Part shown: one piece after another, positions 11,567 to 23,893 of the stretch
Layout of the letters: every line of letters starts with the position of its first letter
Numbering within the stretch: position 1 is the stretch's first letter
Assembly: GCA_900074885.1 (NCBI GenBank)
Contig: FJUW01000013.1
Coordinates: 248,001-312,000, forward strand
Source: Rhynchosporium graminicola
Lineage: Eukaryota > Ascomycota > Leotiomycetes > Helotiales > Ploettnerulaceae
Direction: 5' to 3'
Length of the DNA: 64,000 bases
The notes under the pieces: generated by a model
Database searches by the model: none
The model's input: the letters and a program-made list of their open reading frames with translations, nothing else
What the model was told of the DNA's origin: nothing
Made by a program: the position numbers and the translations under genes

Positions 11567-13753
11567 CTACTCTCCACCACCGAATCTCATCGGAAGGACC
11601 CAGCTGCCATCAAACTCGACGCCTCGCCTGACTCTTGTACCGGCTTTCCTCCATACAGCTGCACCCAGGCCAATGTCTGCAACGAACAGTTGCCAGTCTT
11701 GTGCCTTGCTGTCTTCGTCGGCGACGCCTTCACCAAGAGCCATAGCCTCTAGAAGGCCTTTTTTTGGCGTACCCATCGCAACTACGTACTCGGCATGTAT
11801 ATAGAGCTGCCGCCCATCGATAATGCTGACCTTTCCGGTTGTAGGATCGATGCCAGTGGGGACGTCGATTGCTAAGACGCGAGCTTTGTTCCGGTTTGCC
11901 CATGCTATCAACTCGTAGGCCGTAGCTTGGTCTCCAGTTCTTAGCTCCTCGAATGATATGGTGAGACCAAGCAGTCCATCGATGATCAGTTCAAGAGGCG
12001 AGCCGAGCGCCTTGACATATTCTAGAAGCTCAATCTTAGTGACTATCCTACCCCCGAAGCCTCGGAAGACCTTGATTTGACGTCTCAAGCCAACCAAAAG
12101 TTCTGATTCTCGCTCAAGTCCAAGAACGCAAACGACGACGTTAAGACCGTGATTTCGAATGTGTCGGCCAGCTGCTACAGCTCGAAGGCCACTCTTATTA
12201 TTCCCCGCGAGCACAACAACTGTGGGTACGGTGCTATTCTTGCCTTGAATTAGACCTCGTCCACCTCCAGTGTTCAGTGCAGATAAAGCAACTTCGGCAA
12301 TTCCACGGCCAGCGTTTTCAGTCATCATATCTTCTGAAAGACCCAATTCATTGTCCGCTATGTTCTCAAGGTTGAGCATCTGTAGAGCGGATATGGGCTC
12401 GCAGCGACGATCTGATGGAACAAGGAAAAATGATGGCTTGGAAGCAGGTATCGGAATCTTTGGGCCATTAGCATGTGGGGTATTGGCATGATCTTGAAAC
12501 CTTACTGAAAGGGTTCGAGCAGGATGGATACCGGCGCTTCCCTTTCGAGAAACCGATCGATGATTCATGGAAAGTTTGCTCTCGGCTCGGTCAGTTCTGC
12601 GCGAGCGTCTGCCACTTCCGGAACCTCGTTGACTCCCCATACCCTCTGCGTCTTCACTATCGCTCGTTTCACTCTTCCATGTAGTCGTCTTCGCTGTTGC
12701 ACTCGGAGGACCATCGAGGACGTTTTCAGTATAATGAAGATTTTTTCCGCCAGCAGTTCCCGGTTTCGCTTTGGGCAACCTGTTGTGAGAAACAAGTCGA
12801 TCTTCATCCGCAACACTATCCTCTGCCTGCATTTGAGTAAAGATGGTGTTTTTGTCGAATTTGGCCAAACTTCCCTGGAAGTCGAAGTCGCCCATCTCCT
12901 GTACATCCGTTGCATCCTCAGTCTGCCATCCATTCTCTTCCGTCTTTCCATTCCTCCGTCTACTCTTCTTGAGTGTCGCGAAGGGCTGAAAAGATGTCGT
13001 TGGCTCCAGGAGAGGTGTTTGTCTCCACCCCTTCGAATTTGTAGTTTCCTTGGCTGGTGTAACAGACGCATCTGCAGTGACATCTTCTAATATCTTGCGA
13101 CCTCCTTTCCTCCTGCGCTGCTTTCTTTGCCTGGAAGCTGGTTGATCAGCTGGCACCTCTGCCTCTCCATCTTCTTCCTCAATCGTTGGTGTGCCATTCG
13201 GTCCACGCTTTTCTTTATTTGCCTCCATGCGCATAGTCTCCATAGGCTCCACCAGGACTGCAGCTGGTGTCATATCGCGTACAGATCTCGTCTCCCTTCC
13301 TGTCGCAGTCTGGGCAGAGTCTGTCCGTTCCATTGATGTTGTACTCCATTGCTGAGGGATAGGGGATCTGAATTTGTTGGCAGGAGTTGGCCGTTTGCCC
13401 ATACTCAAGATAGCTGGATCTTCGAATGGCTTCGATTTGACGACTGGAGCAACTGGAATTGCTCGAGGAGGCGCATGGTTGGGTTTGGCGTTTTCACTCG
13501 TAGCTTCAACCAGAGTGACGATATCCGGCACTTTGATTGTGAACTCCGGAACGTATTTGCCATTTGCTGGGCAGACAACTGCATGGTATCAGCTTAATAG
13601 ATGTCCCAGCGCACTGGCTTTGGGGCGATACGTACCATTCAGGAGAGTCAAGCCAACTCCAGGCTCTATGTGCTTAACCACACCCCTCAATTGAGCTCCA
13701 GGTGGATCTTTCAATGTCACCAGCATGGTGAGCCCAATGAAGGAGTTGGACAT
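11567..13753 (-). CDS. EDC3: enhancer of mRNA-decapping protein 3 (EDC3)
   Basis: Two exons (13753-13636 and 13578-11567) give 709 residues. Exon 1 encodes the start of an LSm fold (MSNSFIGLTMLVTL...), completed in exon 2 by VVCPANGKYVPEFTI and KVPDIVTL. A long disordered linker includes a basic run (RKQRRRKGGRK). The FDF motif follows at about residues 270-300 (GDFDFQGSLAKFDK). The C-terminal ~250 residues are a YjeF_N Rossmann-like domain, with VVVLAGNNKSG, IIDGLLGL and LAIDVPTGID. In known EDC3 the LSm domain contacts Dcp2, the FDF motif contacts the DEAD-box helicase Dhh1, and YjeF_N dimerises to scaffold P-bodies. All three parts are present in the standard order, so the call is firm. 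The protein is longer than yeast Edc3 (551 aa), mainly because of the linker. Confidence 0.94.
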
Positions 13754-14980
13754 CCTGTCGAGTGCCGTATTCCACCGTCCCTAAAAGTTGAAGTTGCGAT
13801 TTCGTGATCTTGTAGGATATGGTAATATCTGTGATACCTTAGAAGCTGGCAAAAGGAATGCCCCTCAATTCCGTACTTCGTTGTGGGCGGTAGCTATGTG
13901 CTTGTATGATGGTGTCCGAGAGTCGTCTCACGTTTCGTAACTGGCGGATTGTTTACAAGAACTGACGTTGCAATCAAAGTTTGAGGAAGTCGCGTGTGAG
14001 ACTAAAACAATTTCTGCGACGTTTGCTTACCTACAGCAGGTACGCTGCTTGGTCCTGCACCGGCTCGACCGGGTACTGATGTACAGCTCTGGGCTTATCG
14101 AGCTTATCGATAGGAGGAGGTAGGTAGGAATATCAATTACAGCGAATTGATCCCAAAACCTCACTTGATCAGAGTGGTAAGGTCACGAAGAACTCATATA
14201 TATTCAATCCAAGGAATATTCCAAAGTTACGGATTTGATATAGCACTTCTTCCAAAGACGATACTAGCTTCGTCAATATCAGCCACTTCTTAGGAACCTC
14301 GATAGGGAGAGAATCTGGTGAGTAGCGATACTTGTGTTCAAACCAAATATAATCACTCCACTCTTCTCCCTTCACTTCACTTTACTCTGTTGCCTTGATA
14401 ATGTAACGCTAGTTCTAATACCAAGTCATTTTGAACACCTGAAGACTCTAGATTCTCATGGCTTCTATATAAGCCTTGCTTCTCGCCTAATTGTCAGGTT
14501 CGATTCTCAGCATGCGCTGCTGTGGACACTGGTGAAATAGAGTTTTAGTAGCAATAAGTCAAGTTGGATTTGGAAGCAAGATGCTATATAAGTAAGATTT
14601 TGGCTTTACGTCAAGCCATCTACTGTATCCTGCACACGCGAGTTCCCGCTCTCTAGCCAGGCTACTTAGCAACTACGGCGAAGCAGCATTCATTGAATAA
14701 CCTCTAATTGAAGATTGCTACATGTGCTAACTCGGACAAAGGTGTCATTCTTCACCCTGGTTTCGTCCCAGAAGCCTTAGCAGAAGCAGAGTCCTATTTC
14801 CCAATGTTGGCCACTATGCATCCGACAATCTCGGGCACGTTGAACTTCTTAGTACTCCTCCCACGACATCTCCGGAATCGGAAGTGGTATGCAGCATCCT
14901 TCTACCGTATACGAGAGCAACGCCAAGCCATGATATACTACTCCATCAAGATACAAAATAAACGTCCATGGGCCCATTCT
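13754..14980. other. EDC3 promoter and PIF1 3' flank
   Basis: No gene is supported. Near 14096-14112 there is a short duplicated block (TCGAGCTTATCGA). A plus frame at 14708-15121 lacks an ATG and runs into PIF1 antisense sequence. Confidence 0.55.
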
Positions 14981-17939
14981 TCAACCATAAGCAGCCATGG
15001 CTGCCTCTTCATCATCAAAATTATGCCCTCTCTTTTGCTCGAACTCGGCCATCATATATTCCTCTTCATGTGTCTTGGCTTTCTTCATTTGAGTTGGCTT
15101 GGAGGCGATTGGATGCTCTGATTTTGCGACTGTTGGATGCTTGAGAGCCTTATTTACGCTGTATAAGCTGTCATAGAACTGTCCAACCCGTGCGTGTGCC
15201 ATGACCTTGGATTTGTCGAAATTCTGGACTTCAAGCCCAGCTTGGCTGGTAGCTCGACTAAGAGCAACATATGCTTGTCCCTTCTCAAAAATCTTCTTAA
15301 GGTCGATTTTCACGCATTCAAGCGTTTGTCCTTGCGCTTTGTGAATAGAAAGTGCCCAGGCAAGAATGAGAGGGAGTTGCGATCGTTGCGCCTGTACCTC
15401 ACCACTGGGTAGCTCCACTTTCCATTCTTCTGGCTGAACAAGAATTGCCCTGGTAGTCCCGTCCGCAGCTGAGAATTGGACAAGCGGGTATAGCCGACCT
15501 GCATCAGCTGTCGAATCTTTCGACGACGAGAAGCTTGCCCTAATCTTAGATCGTTCATCTTTACCCTCCTCGGTCAAGTCTTCATCGCCAATTTCGTCGT
15601 CGAAGAGGTCCGGGTTTCTGTCGTACAATTCAAAAGTTTTCTCGCTCATAAAAGCAGTTACTTTCCCCAACGAGCCATTGACCAAGCCATCGTCCATATT
15701 CTTAATCAACATAACTTGGGCGCCCTTCTTCAGCTCGAGCATTTTTGGCGCCATCATGTTGGAAAGTAGTTTATCGCGCATGCCTACGTCTGTAATGGTA
15801 CCAGTGTCTCGCGCTTCGTACTTATAGCTCTTGCCAACCAAGCTCCGCATCCTGAATGCGTTGGAGTTTTCGACTTCATTTCGTGTTGGGAAGCTGAGAA
15901 CAGGTTAGCCACGTAAACAAATCAAGAAGGCGAAAAGATATGTTCCATACAGTTCAGTAGCAGCCAGGCCATTTTCATGTGCAACGGGCCTGCTCAACTT
16001 CTTGAAGGCAGCAATAGTTTCCGGCGTAATCTTGCCCAAGCGCATCTCGTTAAGCATATTCGCAAAGACTAATCTGTTAGTGGATTTACAATGGCATTTT
16101 ACAGTGTGACATACCAGGATCCTTCTGACGGAAGACCTCAGTAAGACCGATTGTGTGATGAATAGCAGTTGGCCAAGTTCCAGCATCAAAGGCAAACTTG
16201 ACTGCTCTACCTCTACTCTCAAAATCTGGCACAGGAGGCAATTGGAAGAAATCGCCTGTGATGACTAGCTGAATCCCACCGAATGGTCGTCCATTGTTTC
16301 TCATCAATCTCGCTATACTTTCCAGCTTGTCGAACAAGTCTCCATCCACCATAGAAATCTCGTCGACAATCAAGATCTTCGTTCGGATCCAACGGTTCTT
16401 CGCTTTCTGATTTCTTTTGATCTTCTTCACGAGTGTTGGTGCATCTTCCTTCCCAAGTCCAATTCCCCCGAAGCTGTGCAATGTTACGCCACCGATATTA
16501 CAGGCAGCAAGACCCGTGGAAGCAGTAACAGCAACCCGGTCTGGCTCTCGAGAATATTTCTTGCGCAATTCTGCGATAATGGCTCTCATCAGCACCGATT
16601 TTCCTGTTCCAGCCGATCCGGTGAAGAAAACACTTTTGCTCTGATTCACAACTAAATCAAGAACTTTCTGCTGTTCCTGGCTCAAGGTGATTGGGGTCAT
16701 TACAGCGGCTTTGCGGCGACGTCCTTCGGCAGTTGTATCTTCAGCGGTCCTTCTAGCTTTCTGCTTGTCCTTGAATTTCTTCTTTTCCTCCGCAATCGTA
16801 CTACCAGTACTATTCCATGGCATGCGCTTCTCTTTAGGCGTAAAATCCCATTTTGTCCCTTGACCTTTCTTCAATGCCTCACAGTCTTTGGAATAATGGC
16901 CAATCCCTTTGCACCGAAAACAGAATATCTGTGGTTGTGATCCAGAAGATGCAATAGATGCCATTTCATCTTCTTGCTCTTCTCGCAATTCGGCAACCTC
17001 GTCTGCCTCTGCACGATTTTGATGCCACGGCAGAGTTCTCCGCTTGACGGGTCGGGGGTTAGGGGCATTTTCAGTTCCTGTTGTCGAGTCTTGGCCTGTT
17101 GTTTCTTCTCGTTCTCGTCTCTTCAGCGAAACAGGCGGTGTCATTTTATGTGAGGGAGAGGAAGAAGACCATGTCTGCGCACTACTCGCTGGATTTTGAG
17201 GAGTGGACTGGCGGGGTAGCTTCGGTAGAGCATACGGAGAAGGTGCTGGATGAGGATTGGTTTGAGATGGTATGGGTGGTGCTGCCATGGACATCGGCAG
17301 TTCGTACTCCATATCCAAGTCAATGTCTGCGTCGTCCTCAAAGTCGTCAAAACTGTACTCGACTTCCCCAACGTTGATTTTTGCTGGTTTCGAAAAAACA
17401 GGTACATCTTTCGTAAGATCAATTGTATCTGGCGAGTCTCGGAAAGAATCTCTACGACTTAACACCGTAGATAACGAGGATGCAGTTGACAACAGGCTAG
17501 GAACGAACGATATGCTCGGGGTCCTGCTGAATGGTTGCTTTATATTTGGTGATCTTGGACGAAGAGGATGCGATGGCTTGGAGGATTTGGAGGGTATTGT
17601 AGGTTTCGCAAAAGAATTCTTGTAGCCAGTGTAGCCACCGATCGATTGCGTCGAAGGGCGGATTTTCTTGAATTGATCTTCGATGTTGCCATTTTGTGCG
17701 GGGCTGCTTGAAGGGAAAAGTTGTTTTTCGAGAGACGTCTTGGGTTTCGAAGCCTCGTGGCTCTTGACCGCCTTTGATAACATCGCGGCTGCAATCGAGG
17801 AGTGTTGCAGAGTCGTAGCAGGCGCATTTAAAGTCGTAGATAGATAAGGGGCAACCCGGGCTTTCCAGCAACTCGCAAGCAGTCCTCGAGAGGCAGAGGC
17901 AAGTGAGAAGACCGGAAAGCTGTTCAAGCCAGCCGGCAT
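14981..17939 (-). CDS. PIF1: PIF1-family 5'-3' DNA helicase with zinc knuckle
   Basis: Three exons (17939-16115, 16068-15951, 15893-14981) give 951 residues. Residues 1-60 carry Arg, Lys, Ser and Ala with almost no acidic residues, like a mitochondrial presequence. A second ATG is codon 53 (17783-17781). A disordered region follows, then a CCHC zinc knuckle at 340-353 ([14 protein letters not shown]). Superfamily 1B helicase motifs are Walker A GSAGTGKS (441-448), Walker B DEISM (526-530) and GDFFQLPP (562-569). Near the C-terminus are [11 protein letters not shown] and [10 protein letters not shown]. Pif1 unwinds G-quadruplexes and R-loops, removes telomerase and maintains mitochondrial DNA. 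The zinc knuckle is absent from budding-yeast Pif1. Both splice junctions restore conserved sequence (VFRQKDP-VFANML; ATEL-FPTRNEV). Confidence 0.95.
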
Positions 17940-18737
17940 ACAATCGGTCAGGAATTTTCTGGAGGTGGGCGTTCAATCCATCGCGCGGACATCGAGGACT
18001 GTTCGATTGTTATCCTCTGCTCTTTCTCGAAATGGCTTGCCTCCCTCATTCGCGTGGTGAAAGCGCGATTCGCGTCGCGCTAGTAAGTGGTCACGTGAGT
18101 ATGGTGCTGCGTGCGACGCTAACTAAACTAGGGAGCAGTGATTTTTCAAACCAGTTAAACAGACTCTCGATGGCTGTTGGTACACTCTGTCCTGCATGAG
18201 AATATCTATCGATGAGGCAAACAGCTTGTCGAGGTCATATAGCATCAATAGTCACAAATGGGACTCGATACCAGTCATGGCGTATTCGATCGAACCTAAT
18301 GTCATTCAAATCTTTCCAGTTACAGATGATCTCATGTAACTACCCGCCTACTTTCAATAACGACAAAGCAAAGTTGACACTTAGGGAACTGGGTAGTCGC
18401 TGATAGTAGATTCGTGACACATGAGGACAAGAGTGGAAAGAGAAGGGCCAAATTCAAATGCCGAGAGTTTCCAACAAGTCCAACGATCAGATAACCTAGG
18501 AAAACAACTTTTAGTGGCGCATCACCATCCTAAGAAAATATGACGCAGGAACTTGTATTAGAAAAAGCATCGTCAAGAGAAAAGGTCCTATGCAAACAAA
18601 CTGAACGGCCTTGCCGAGGCCAGGCAGATCAGTATGAGAAAAAAAAAAGACCAGATGCGGAGAATAGATCCCAAGTTGATAACCCCCACCACGAAAAATC
18701 GCAGTACGATCATCAGAAAAACAAAGCCGTTGGTAAA
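17940..18737. other. PIF1 promoter and PUB1 3' flank
   Basis: About 800 bp between two minus-strand genes. Only short frames are present. No recognisable promoter element stands out. Confidence 0.6.
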
Positions 18738-20515
18738 TTAACCTTGGTAGCCACCAAAACCATTTCCAAAGTTCTGAGCGGCGGGTGCACTCCATTGGGG
18801 ATTCGCAGTTGGCTGGCCGCGGCCATAACCACCTGCACTGGTGGATCCGCCATACATTTGAGGGTTGGCGTATGGACTGGGAGACTGAGCTGGGCCACCG
18901 TAGCCACCTTGAGGTGTGAATTGACCAGGAGTCTGAGTAGGCATTGGGCCAGCTGATTGTGGACCTGGCGGTTGAGGCATTCCACCATATTGAGGAAAGT
19001 ATTGAGATGGAGTACCTGGGTATCCTCCAGGGGTAGGAGCTTGGGGACTCCAAGCAGCCTGAGCTCCATCCAAGCCAGGTTGACCAGGTGCCTTGTCTTT
19101 GCCCCACTGAAGTACATGTTAGCTGCTGGACTATATGAAGAGCCTTGAGCCCACTTACGCTGCACTTAAGAGGCCGACCATTAACGTTGTAGCCACTCAG
19201 TTGACAGATTGCCATGGCAGCGTTCTCATGTGAATCCATCTTGACAAAGGCAAATCCACGATCAGCTTGGAAGCGGGTCTCAACGACATATCCAAAGTTC
19301 TGGAAGAGAGGAATAAGGTCATTCTGGGTGGTGTACGGGGTGAGATTGCCAACGTAGACGGTGGTTTGCCATGCAGGGGTCTGCTGAACGATCATGTCGT
19401 AGCTCTGGACGCCATGGGTAGGGAAATGATGATGGCCGAATGGAGTGGTTGGAGTCATGCCCATAGCAGACATAGCTTGTTGCTGAGAAATTGAAGGTTG
19501 TCCTTTCTGGTTCGCCCAGTTGCAGCGGATTGCGCGAGATCCCAGCCACTCTCCATCCATGGAGCTCAATGCTTTCTCAGCATCCTGACGCTCGCGGAAA
19601 GCAACAAAGCCATATCCTCTAGACCGACCGGTTTTCATGTCCCACATAACACGAGCTTCGGAGACTGAGCCGAAAGCTGAGAACGCTTGGAGGAGGACTT
19701 CATCATTGACTTCGTTTGAGAGATCACCGACAAAGATGTGAAAGTGATTCGAGGTATCTTCCTTGTTTGAGGTGTTGGATTGATAGGCCCAGTTGACACG
19801 GATTTCCTGGAGAAAAATACAGTTAGTATCTGGGAAAAGCCAGGAGAGGAAGATCCTTTTCATACCGCCTGGTGTACACGTCTGCCGTTAAGGGTCTGCA
19901 TGGCTCGTTCTGCTGCTCCGGGGTCGTCGTATTCCACAAAACCGTAGTTGAATCCTTTCGACTGCAAGGGGTCCTTAAAAGTTAGCGAAGTGAGTTTTTG
20001 TGCTTGAAAATTTTCTTCTAGTGAATGTCTCGCCACAAAGCGAGGTGAATTTGTTGCGTGCACCAACGGCTACACGACAACATGGAACAAAGGCTCAGAA
20101 GTTCGGTTTCGCGAAAGGAGAAGATACGTACAGCGCCTACATTCTTGTCTGGAATGATCTTGACATTTTGCACATGCCCAGTAGTCTCAAAAATTTGACG
20201 AAGCACATCTTCTGTAACTCTCGGGTCAAGACCTCCAACATACAACGCGCGCTTGTTAGGCTCTGGGGCGGCACGGCGTACGAAACCACCAGCGCTGTCT
20301 GGGGACATCATGCCTCCATTTTCTCCCATTGGCGATGAGATGGCAGTTGGGATTGGGTTTGTATTTTGTGGGATTATGACCGGTGCAAGAGGTGGTGGTG
20401 GCATATGGTTGTTAACTTGACCATTATGCCCATTCTCGTAGCCCGGCGCGCCCGCAGTCGTCTGTGGTGGAGGCGGCAGCTGCGCACCGGAAGGGGGAGG
20501 ACCATTGTCTGCCAT
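18738..20515 (-). CDS. triple-RRM RNA-binding protein, PUB1/TIA-1 type
   Basis: Four exons (20515-20132, 19961-19866, 19806-19159, 19106-18738) give 498 residues. The start is the ATG in MADNGPPPSG. RRM1 spans about residues 90-163 (RNP2 LYVGGL, RNP1-like NYGFVEY), RRM2 about 183-258 (IFVGDL; RGYGFVAF) and RRM3 about 309-378 (VYVGNL; RGFAFVKM). The tail is rich in Gly, Pro, Gln, Tyr and Ser and looks prion-like. Yeast Pub1 and animal TIA-1 share this plan: they bind U/AU-rich mRNA, affect stability and splicing, and enter stress granules. Exon 2 has two in-frame acceptors 12 nt apart (TTTTAAG or TTGCAG); the upstream one would add DPLQ inside RRM1 (502 residues). The N-terminus is Pro-rich. 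An ortholog symbol is not fixed because fungal names vary. Confidence 0.93.
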
Positions 20516-22748
20516 TATTGATATTTTCACAAGCTGAACGAAGTTCGAATCGAAGTTGCGCTGACGAGGTATGCGACGTGGTATTACAGCGATAGAGCAG
20601 AGACTCGACTTCGCGAAAGGTTATTTCAGCCCAAAACTCCGAGTAGCAGAGAGGTATGGAAGATTGGCCGAGCTTCTGATTCTGCTCTGGCAGTTGCCTT
20701 AGTATCTGTGTGACTCGAACGATAAGAACAGTGCTGAGACTCGAAATCGAAAGACGGCCTTGGGCAGAAAAGCCGGGGACGAAAGGTGAATGTCGAGAGG
20801 AAATAATATCGCTATTATTTGGGTTCGCAATGAAGCTTGAAGGATGGAGACGAGTAATACGACAACGAAGCGGAGTAGAAGCTCTGCGAGAGGATAGACC
20901 AGTGTGAAACTTGAGAAGGCGACGACGACGAGAGGACGACGATGAAGACGGACTTGACTTTTGGATTGTTAAAAGTGGAACGGAATAAGGAAACCGCGGA
21001 AAAGAGACGAGAGGAATAGAGAGGACGAAAACCACTCGCGACCCCAATGTCTGTCGATAGAGGAGACTTTCGGGATTAGACAAATAGACGGATGTATCTG
21101 GGGGGGAAAGAGAAGGGGAGGGAGGAAGACGGTGGAAGGTTGGTGATTTCCGCTGATTACAGTACTGTATCCAGTCCCAGGGGCCTGCGGTTTTGTTAGC
21201 GCGCCAGTGGAATTGAGGTGGAGATGGGCAGCCGGGCTTGGCCTGAATTGAGATATGATGTGCTGCATCCGTCCTGCGTGCACCACCACAGCAGAATACC
21301 TATACCTATACCTATACCTATACCGTATATTTATCTATCTATCAAGACACGATAGAACAAAGAAACGATCAAGGGAAGCGGGCTTGAGTTTGTTATAACT
21401 GGCTAGCTGCAAATGGTCCTATTCCTTCCTACCAAGTTTCGGTACTCGTCTCCTACAATTGCAGGAAGACCGAGTTCTGCATCGACGTCGTAAGAAGATA
21501 CCCAGACCATGGAGGAAGCAGGGTTCAACTAGTTGAAATAAGATACAATACTTATATGCCAGATTCCCCATCTTACAGACCCCAAATACGAAAATAGATC
21601 CCCGCGCCTTTCTGCTGTACGGAGAGCAAACTGAAAAGGACCTTGGGACCTATCTATCTCCCAGAATCGACATCAGAGCTGAGCCAATACCAAGCTGCAT
21701 AGGCGGCTGCGCAGCCTGTAGTCCTCAAACCATAGTCATAGTCCAAGGATCTCATGGAACATGCTATTCAATCATCCATCAGAGGTCTCAGACTTAGCTG
21801 AGACTTGTTCTACACTACTTCTTCACTCAAGTTCATCAGAGCCTCAACTGTACACACAATCTGATTGATCATCGCCGATCATCGAAGCACAGCGAGCGGC
21901 AGCCAAGCAAATGTGCTAAAAATTATGCAGAGATTCAGGATGCGATGACATGAGATGGGATGACACGAACCACATCGCTTCGAAGCGCCAGGAAGGCACA
22001 CACAACTACTACTACTACTACCCCCGGGTTATTGTACTTGAAATCCAATAAAACCCCCGAAGAAATCACCAGAAGCTCAACGGAGTTTTACAAGTATACT
22101 ACCTACTCTTTCCACGATCACAAGGAATGTAGCATTTGCAATTCTTCTCCAGCTCTTCTAGAGAAACACACCTATACCGATCGCTATACCGACAACAGAT
22201 TGAAACACTGTCGGATAGCCTTCGGGATCAAAGGGTTCAAGATGTGAAGCAACCAATGTAAAGGTAACGCTTATCTAGAATATTTCAGAGTCCGTCTACA
22301 GTACTTATACAAGAAAAGCAACTTCGGGCAAAAGGTTTACGCGAGTGCCTTAATTTAGTACAGCATCAGCATCTCTCGCCCTGTCTGATTCTGGAAAGCT
22401 TATATGTAGCTAGGAACATTTAAACTTCCACCACAGTAGTGCAATGCAACGTCTTTTGACGGGAACGAACCGGGAGGGGAGTAACTAAACCGCATGCACG
22501 CACTCACGCACTTGAGAAGTGATGATAGTTGCGGCTGGCTGACCCGGGCACGGACGCTGTTCCGCAACGTCAACGTCAAACTTCAACCTCTCTCGGCCTT
22601 CAGTCTTCTATTCTGTGCAATTCTTGTCAGCCAGCCTTCTCCTTTCTCAAACTTAGCCGGCTCTTCTCAGTACTATCCACGATCCAAGATCACTATATAG
22701 TGTTATTAGCAGATATTATTATCTTTGTCGTCAATTCTATCAATTTCA
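20516..22748. other. divergent promoter region, 2.2 kb
   Basis: This lies between the PUB1-type gene (minus) and the Mediator-like gene (plus). The first ~750 bp upstream of PUB1 are purine-rich on the plus strand and carry overlapping minus-strand open frames that look like leader or uORFs, not genes. A TATACC tandem lies at 21296-21324 and an ACT tandem near 22005-22021. No coding gene is supported. Confidence 0.55.
21296..21324 (+). repeat. TATACC hexanucleotide tandem
   Basis: Four full TATACC units preceded by a partial unit (ATACC). It sits in the divergent intergenic region, about 780-810 bp upstream of the PUB1-type ATG. Confidence 0.9.
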
Positions 22749-23893
22749 ATGGCACATGGGGGAAGGCATAAGCCGCCTCTGGATGTGCTTCAGAGTATGA
22801 TCAATGCCATCGTGAGTACAGCCCACTCAATACTTAACCGGCCTTAAGTGGAGCCAACTAACAGCCTCAAAGTTAATAGAGACCGGGAAAGCCCTTCGTC
22901 CATCAAGTAAGGATGGTAAGAGGGCGGTTGCCAACGTGAACACAAGGTTACGGACCATTATTCCCAGTGCTGTCGATAACTTTCACATGGCCCTAGATGA
23001 TCTCGAGTGCGATATAGTAAGAAACCCTAGAAGCGATAAGACCTTTTTTGTTAATAGATCTGTAGATTCGAGCAAAATCAGTGTTGTTGAGAGACTTGGA
23101 TGAACTGCGGGCAAAGCGGATCGCTTTGGAGAATCCGGTACCAATACTAGAGGAGGTGGTCGAGGAAACACCGACTGCAACGAACACAACGAATGGTAAC
23201 ACAATGCTCGGGAGTGAACTTCATACCTCTCCGCAGGAAGCAATTAAAGAGGAGCGGAGCACAAGGAGTCCGGAAAACCGAAGAGAGAACGAAACACAGT
23301 CGCCACCACCGGATCTTCTAGCAGAGGCCAAAAGTAAGCCAATCGAAGACGTAAATCCTCCTCTGCAAGACCTGGCACCTCCGGCTCCGTCAAATGAAAC
23401 GAGTCTGGAGTCGAAACCCATTGGTCTAGGCATAACCAATGAGGAGGCTCCTGCTATTCATGCAGGCAACCCCCAGAACTCCTCGGTCGATTCTCCCTTC
23501 GAGATAGCAGAAAATGAAACCAACGATTCCGCTTTGAACTTCGACGACATGGATTTTTCTCTCGATACATCTACAAATATTCAGGATCCTTCTCAATCCC
23601 AAAGTAACGATCTTGATCTGTCCAATTTCGGGAATACAAACCCCAACCCGAATAACACAATCACAAATGCGAATGCGAATTCCGAAACTAAGAGTAAACC
23701 AGTAGATGATCTGTTCGACTTCCCGCAAGACATCGGAACAGGCGACGCCATGGATTTAGATATGGGGATGGCTGGGGCAGAGGATAGTGTCTTTGATGAT
23801 ATGTTCTTTGGGGGAGGAGAGGACGAGGGGGCTAGCGGGGGAGGTGAGATTCAGCACGGCGAATTCGATAATGCTTTCTTCGGCTTAGAGTGA
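22749..23893 (+). CDS. acidic protein, possibly Mediator tail subunit Med2-like
   Basis: Three exons (22749-22811, 22873-23016, 23066-23893), all joined in phase 0, give 344 residues. The N-terminal ~115 residues are helical: LDVLQSMINAI, TRLRTIIPSAVDNFHMALDDLE, then AKSVLLRDLDELRAKR. The rest is disordered and strongly acidic, with repeated Asp/Phe clusters such as FDDMDFSLDT, VFDDMFFGGG and a C-terminal EFDNAFFGLE. A short helical head plus acidic DF-rich tail fits a transcription co-regulator and resembles the fungal Med2 family, but I assign this only from general features. Asp/Phe-rich tails can also act as activation domains. The gene model itself is better supported than the function: each splice restores uninterrupted conserved-looking helices. 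Confidence 0.62.

Noticed and set aside
12524..13090. 188-codon plus-strand frame
   Set aside because: It is the shadow of the EDC3 coding strand.
14480..14530. tRNA T-arm-like GGTTCGATTC
   Set aside because: No matching acceptor stem, D-arm or anticodon arm around it.
14708..15121. 137-codon plus-strand frame at the PIF1 3' end
   Set aside because: No ATG start and its second half is antisense to PIF1.
20424..21083. 219-codon minus-strand frame upstream of the PUB1-type gene
   Set aside because: Low-complexity Ser/Arg composition from a CT-rich leader; overlaps the real exon 1 in another frame.
21960..22247. 95-codon plus-strand frame with a poly-Thr run
   Set aside because: The Thr run comes from an ACT microsatellite; no other support.
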